DNA of 64,000 bases from the NCBI RefSeq assembly GCF_011305535.1, contig NZ_CP049905.1:744001-808000 (forward strand), in the 5' to 3' direction. The stretch is from Diaphorobacter sp. HDW4B. GTDB taxonomy: Bacteria > Pseudomonadota > Gammaproteobacteria > Burkholderiales > Burkholderiaceae_C. This document shows, in pieces, positions 61,718 through 64,000 of the stretch. How positions within the stretch are numbered: the first letter of the stretch is position 1; each line of letters starts with the position of its first letter. The notes beneath the pieces were generated by a model. It had not been told where the DNA came from. It worked only from the letters and a program-made list of their open reading frames with translations, and searched no databases. Made by a program: the position numbers and the translations under genes.

Positions 61718-61792
61718 TGGTGGGCCCGGAAGAATTCGACCCCTCATCGTCCGGTTCGTAGCCGAAAGTCCTGTCCATTGAACGACAGGCCG
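61718..61792 (-). tRNA. tRNA-Arg(ACG)-like gene carried by prophage B
   Basis: 75 bases that fold as a cloverleaf: acceptor CGGCCTG / CGGGCCC (first pair C-C mismatched), D stem GTTC/GGAC with loop AATGGACA, anticodon stem TTCGG/CCGGA with loop CTACGAA (anticodon ACG), 4-base variable loop, T stem GAGGG/TCTTC with loop GTCGAAT, discriminator A, encoded CCA. The anticodon arm closely matches bacterial tRNA-Arg(ACG). The T-loop starts with G rather than T and the T-stem has two wobbles, so it may be a phage-type or decaying tRNA. Confidence 0.75.
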
Positions 61793-61803
61793 AGAAATGC
61801 AAA

Positions 61804-61824
61804 AGCCGTCCACTTGGGACGGCT
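61804..61824 (-). terminator. Intrinsic terminator between FHA gene and tRNA
   Basis: Minus strand AGCCGTCC CAAGT GGACGGCT followed by TTTGC. Confidence 0.65.
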
Positions 61825-61861
61825 TCGAAGCTGGGTTGGCAGGAGTCAGCAAAGAGTCAAC

Positions 61862-62167
61862 TTATTCAACTGAACCTTGCTTGATGAGGATTTCGAAAGG
61901 CCCGACCTCCACGACATCACCAGTGAAAAGTATCTTGTGCTTGACAGCAATTCCATTCACGCGAACACCGTTCATGCTGTCATTGTCTTTCAGGCTGACC
62001 AGATTTGACCACCGCTTGATCACCCCATGCACTCGGCTGACAGAGGGCGATGAGAGCTTGATCGTGTTGCCTGGCTCTCGGCCAAATGTGCTGAGGCCCT
62101 GCTTTAACACTACCACTCGAACCTCCGAGGTTCCCCTTCTTTTGATGACTATTTCTGGTGTTTGCAT
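61862..62167 (-). CDS. FHA-domain protein
   Basis: 101 residues from the ATG at 62167 (GAGGAG 6 bases upstream). A single forkhead-associated domain fills it: STFGREPGNTIKLSSPSVSR, VHGVIKRWSNLVSLKDNDSM, NGVRVNGIAV. The conserved GR, SxxH (SRVHG) and N-G-V-x-V-N-G signature for phosphothreonine binding are all present. No kinase is visible nearby. It could bind a host phosphoprotein. Its leader (62168-62479) has hairpins but no gene. Confidence 0.8.
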   Translation of the reverse strand: MQTPEIVIKRRGTSEVRVVVLKQGLSTFGREPGNTIKLSSPSVSRVHGVIKRWSNLVSLKDNDSMNGVRVNGIAVKHKILFTGDVVEVGPFEILIKQGSVE

Positions 62168-62368
62168 CTCGATCTCCTCACCACTCAACATCCAATTGAA
62201 TAGGCATGTCACTGAATGGGTCGGGCCAGATTTTAGTTATTTGCAAACAATCATTCAGAAACAATAGTCAACAATCATTAACTTTTTAAATCAGATCTCA
62301 CAAAACAAAAGCCCCGTCCATTTCTGAACAGGGCTTCAACTCCATTGCTACGGTCCACAAACACGAAA

Positions 62369-62386
62369 CCCTCCGCACAGGGAGGG
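62369..62386 (-). terminator. Terminator-like hairpin in the 62168-62479 gap
   Basis: Perfect CCCTCC / GGAGGG stem with a 6-base loop, followed on the minus strand by TTTCGTG. A second imperfect hairpin (AGCCC ... GGGCT) lies at about 62309-62336. No other feature seen in this gap. Confidence 0.55.
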
Positions 62387-62479
62387 CTCAATCACTGAGT
62401 TTTACCGACAAATCGGCCTCCGTGTGCGGAAGGTCGACCCTGTTGGTGCGTCACGCGGCGCTCAGTCGTTAGCGTAATT

Positions 62480-62938
62480 CTACATCAAGTCTTTTTCGAC
62501 CGTCAACACACGCGCCAACTGTGCGGCTGAGTCCACCAGCGCGGCAGCCTGATCGGAATGACTGCGAGAATTGAAGCGCCTTCCATTCTTCTCAAGCGTG
62601 CATACCGTTTGCCCATTTCTGGTCATGTAGCTGATGCCCCACCCCATCGCCTTCAAGCGCCACTCGACAGGCATGGAGTTCAACCTCCCATGACCTGGCC
62701 GGAGTTGCGAGCGAAGCCACAATTTCCGCTCTTCCTCTCGGCCTGGACGCTGATCGGCGTAGCTCCCAAACTCGATTTCCCATCCGCATTGCCGACACCG
62801 CGTCATCCAGCCAAATGAATGGGAGCGGCGCACGAAGGTATCGTGATGTCCACAGTCTCCAAGAATTCTTTCATTGACCACCAACTCGTCATCGGATGGC
62901 AGCGGATAGCATTCCAAAGGCATGTCCAGCTTGTTCAT
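62480..62938 (-). CDS. Phage protein with zinc-binding-like Cys pair
   Basis: 152 residues from the ATG at 62938 (TGATG). DCGHHDTFVRRSHSFGWMTR and CRQCGWEIEFG give a CxHH...CxxC set. The second half has SMPVEWRLKAMGWGISYMTR. Shares an operon with the Q-like gene. Function unknown. Confidence 0.5.
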   Translation of the reverse strand: MNKLDMPLECYPLPSDDELVVNERILGDCGHHDTFVRRSHSFGWMTRCRQCGWEIEFGSYADQRPGREEERKLWLRSQLRPGHGRLNSMPVEWRLKAMGWGISYMTRNGQTVCTLEKNGRRFNSRSHSDQAAALVDSAAQLARVLTVEKDLM

Positions 62939-63354
62939 CACATCCCCCGGTTGATCAGCATCTGGCGGCCTGACACCAGAAGATCGAACAGGCCGTGAGC
63001 CGAGACGCCCAATGCCTCGCAAATCCGTCGCGGGCTGCATGGACGCACATAGAGCCAGTTCAAGGCATGTCGGTGTTTCTCAGGCAATCCCTGCACGGCA
63101 CTCGCAACCTTCGAGGCGTCCGCAATATCCACGGAGACAGCGCCGCCTCTGGAGGTCACATCACGACGCTGAGGCGGTGTGGGCGGGGTCAGCCGAAACA
63201 TAGGGCAAGAGGACGGAGCACCCCATCCACCGAGGCACCAGCGCCCCCAGTTGGCCAAGCGCTTGTCGACTGGTCGCTGCTCTGGCGACACTGCATTGAA
63301 ATCAATTGGTTGTCTGTTCAATCGCTGCTCCTTCTGTTCAATCCACTCGCTCAA
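62938..63354 (-). CDS. Q-like late regulator (sigma-region-4-type HTH)
   Basis: 138 residues. The C-terminal half KHRHALNWLYVRPCSPRRIC then EALGVSAHGLFDLLVSGRQM has the helix-turn-helix pattern of antiterminator Q / ArpU-like phage proteins. It is placed upstream of the late genes, where Q is expected, and the late operon contains several terminators that would need it. Confidence 0.6.
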   Translation of the reverse strand: MSEWIEQKEQRLNRQPIDFNAVSPEQRPVDKRLANWGRWCLGGWGAPSSCPMFRLTPPTPPQRRDVTSRGGAVSVDIADASKVASAVQGLPEKHRHALNWLYVRPCSPRRICEALGVSAHGLFDLLVSGRQMLINRGM

Positions 63355-63604
63355 TCACACCCACACGGCCAGCCGCAGCAAGCCTGTCCATGTTTGCCCG
63401 CATCCCATCAGCAGCAGCGCGACACGCGTCATCTGATCCAATGAACAGCGGCACGTAATCCATGCTTCGATTCGCAATGAATGCACGGAGATTCGAGCGG
63501 AGCATTTCGGCCAGCGGCTCAACATGAAGCGCGCGCTGCGACTGACTCCAAAGCAAGGCGTGGGATTCAAGTTGCATTTCAGGGATCTCACGGCAGTTGG
63601 TCAT
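63338..63604 (-). CDS. Small phage protein, paralogue of its upstream neighbour
   Basis: 88 residues from the ATG at 63604. ALLWSQSQRALHVEPLAEML then RSNLRAFIANRSMDYVPLFI parallel the next gene almost motif by motif. Function unknown. Overlaps both neighbours. Confidence 0.55.
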   Translation of the reverse strand: MTNCREIPEMQLESHALLWSQSQRALHVEPLAEMLRSNLRAFIANRSMDYVPLFIGSDDACRAAADGMRANMDRLAAAGRVGVIERVD

Positions 63605-63887
63605 AGGGCAGATGTCCAACCTCGCCGTTGTGCTTCTCGTCATGGCGCTTGGTCATCGTGTGACGGATCGCCTCGGCGGCCTGCTCCACAACGAACTCAT
63701 CACCAATCACCAGAGGCACATACTCAGTTGCCAAATCCATGCGAAAGGCACCAAGGTGATCGCTCAGCATTTCTGCCAGCGTCTCGATGTGCAGCATCCC
63801 TTGCTGTTGGCTCCACATAAGCACCCAGACCTTTGATGGATCGAACGTTGGATGCTCAGCGAGCAAAGGCTGTTTCAAGCTTTTCAT
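63588..63887 (-). CDS. Small phage protein, paralogue pair
   Basis: 99 residues from the ATG at 63887 (GAGGAG 9 bases upstream). VWVLMWSQQQGMLHIETLAE, MLSDHLGAFRMDLATEYVPL, VIGDEFVVEQAAEAI match the neighbour in order and spacing, so the two arose by tandem duplication. Function unknown. Confidence 0.55.
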   Translation of the reverse strand: MKSLKQPLLAEHPTFDPSKVWVLMWSQQQGMLHIETLAEMLSDHLGAFRMDLATEYVPLVIGDEFVVEQAAEAIRHTMTKRHDEKHNGEVGHLPYDQLP

Positions 63888-64000
63888 GGAATGACTCCTC
63901 ACGGGAATAGTCAACAAAGGAAAGTGGATAGCGGCGCGACTGCGTCCGGTACTGCATCGAGTCTTTGTCAAACCAGAGCAACTGCGTGTAGTCTTGAAAA
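63856..64000 (-). CDS. 3' end of a further early gene (5' outside window)
   Basis: Open frame from the edge: QDYTQLLWFDKDSMQYRTQS, then YPLSFVDYSREESF and stop at 63856, overlapping the next gene by 32 bases. No family recognised. Confidence 0.45.
   Translation of the reverse strand, partial: FQDYTQLLWFDKDSMQYRTQSRRYPLSFVDYSREESFHEKLETAFAR

Noticed and set aside
61515-61802. 95-residue minus-strand ORF
   Set aside because: It runs through the tRNA and an intrinsic terminator; the protein has no recognisable pattern.
1-64000. CRISPR array
   Set aside because: No regularly spaced short repeats. The dispersed 20-bp copies are kilobases apart and not array-like.

Overview
The window looks like a Betaproteobacterium of the Comamonadaceae/Burkholderiales type. 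This rests on high GC, IPTL-CTERM surface proteins and the style of the prophage genes; I could not run a taxonomic search. Nearly all of it is prophage: parts of two unrelated tailed phages, with a short stretch of cargo or host genes between them.

Prophage A (1 to about 34,313, its late end cut by the left edge) reads mostly leftward on the minus strand. In transcription order from 28,819 it has a replication module (helicase loader, DnaB-like helicase, LexA-type winged helix, RusA resolvase, DUF1367-like and HNH-like proteins), the terminase pair, a P22-type portal, a lysis cassette (holin, SAR endolysin, i-spanin with an embedded o-spanin), scaffold, N4gp56/DUF4043-like capsid protein, adaptors, and tail and fibre genes. 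Large portal, short connector genes and no visible tape measure suggest a podovirus. Two plus-strand genes for exported IPTL-CTERM proteins flank the terminase pair and end in near-identical direct repeats of about 594 bp. The rightward segment (30,940-34,213) carries small early genes, an excisionase and a tyrosine integrase, and ends at the 3' part of a tRNA gene (34,289-34,313).

At 28,877-30,939 an IS3-family element interrupts prophage A and is itself interrupted by an IS5-family (IS427-like) element with a TA target duplication. Phage genes are truncated on both sides of the IS3 element and no repressor is visible, so part of the immunity region may have been lost.

The stretch 34,314-40,592 holds a small phage-like gene, a third secreted protein with a C-terminal sorting-type tail, a putative polysaccharide-type glycosyltransferase, a Tat-exported amidohydrolase and an outer-membrane barrel.

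Prophage B (about 40,593 to beyond 64,000, cut by the right edge) is an HK97-head, lambda-tail siphovirus, also read leftward. In transcription order it has small early genes (tandem paralogues), a Q-like late regulator, an FHA-domain protein, a tRNA-Arg(ACG)-like gene, HNH, terminases, portal, ClpP-type protease, capsid, connectors, tail terminator, tail tube, frameshifted tail chaperones, a lipoprotein, an 1833-residue tape measure, tail and fibre proteins, holin, SAR endolysin and an Rz/Rz1 pair. Several intrinsic terminators lie inside its late operon, which fits control by antitermination.
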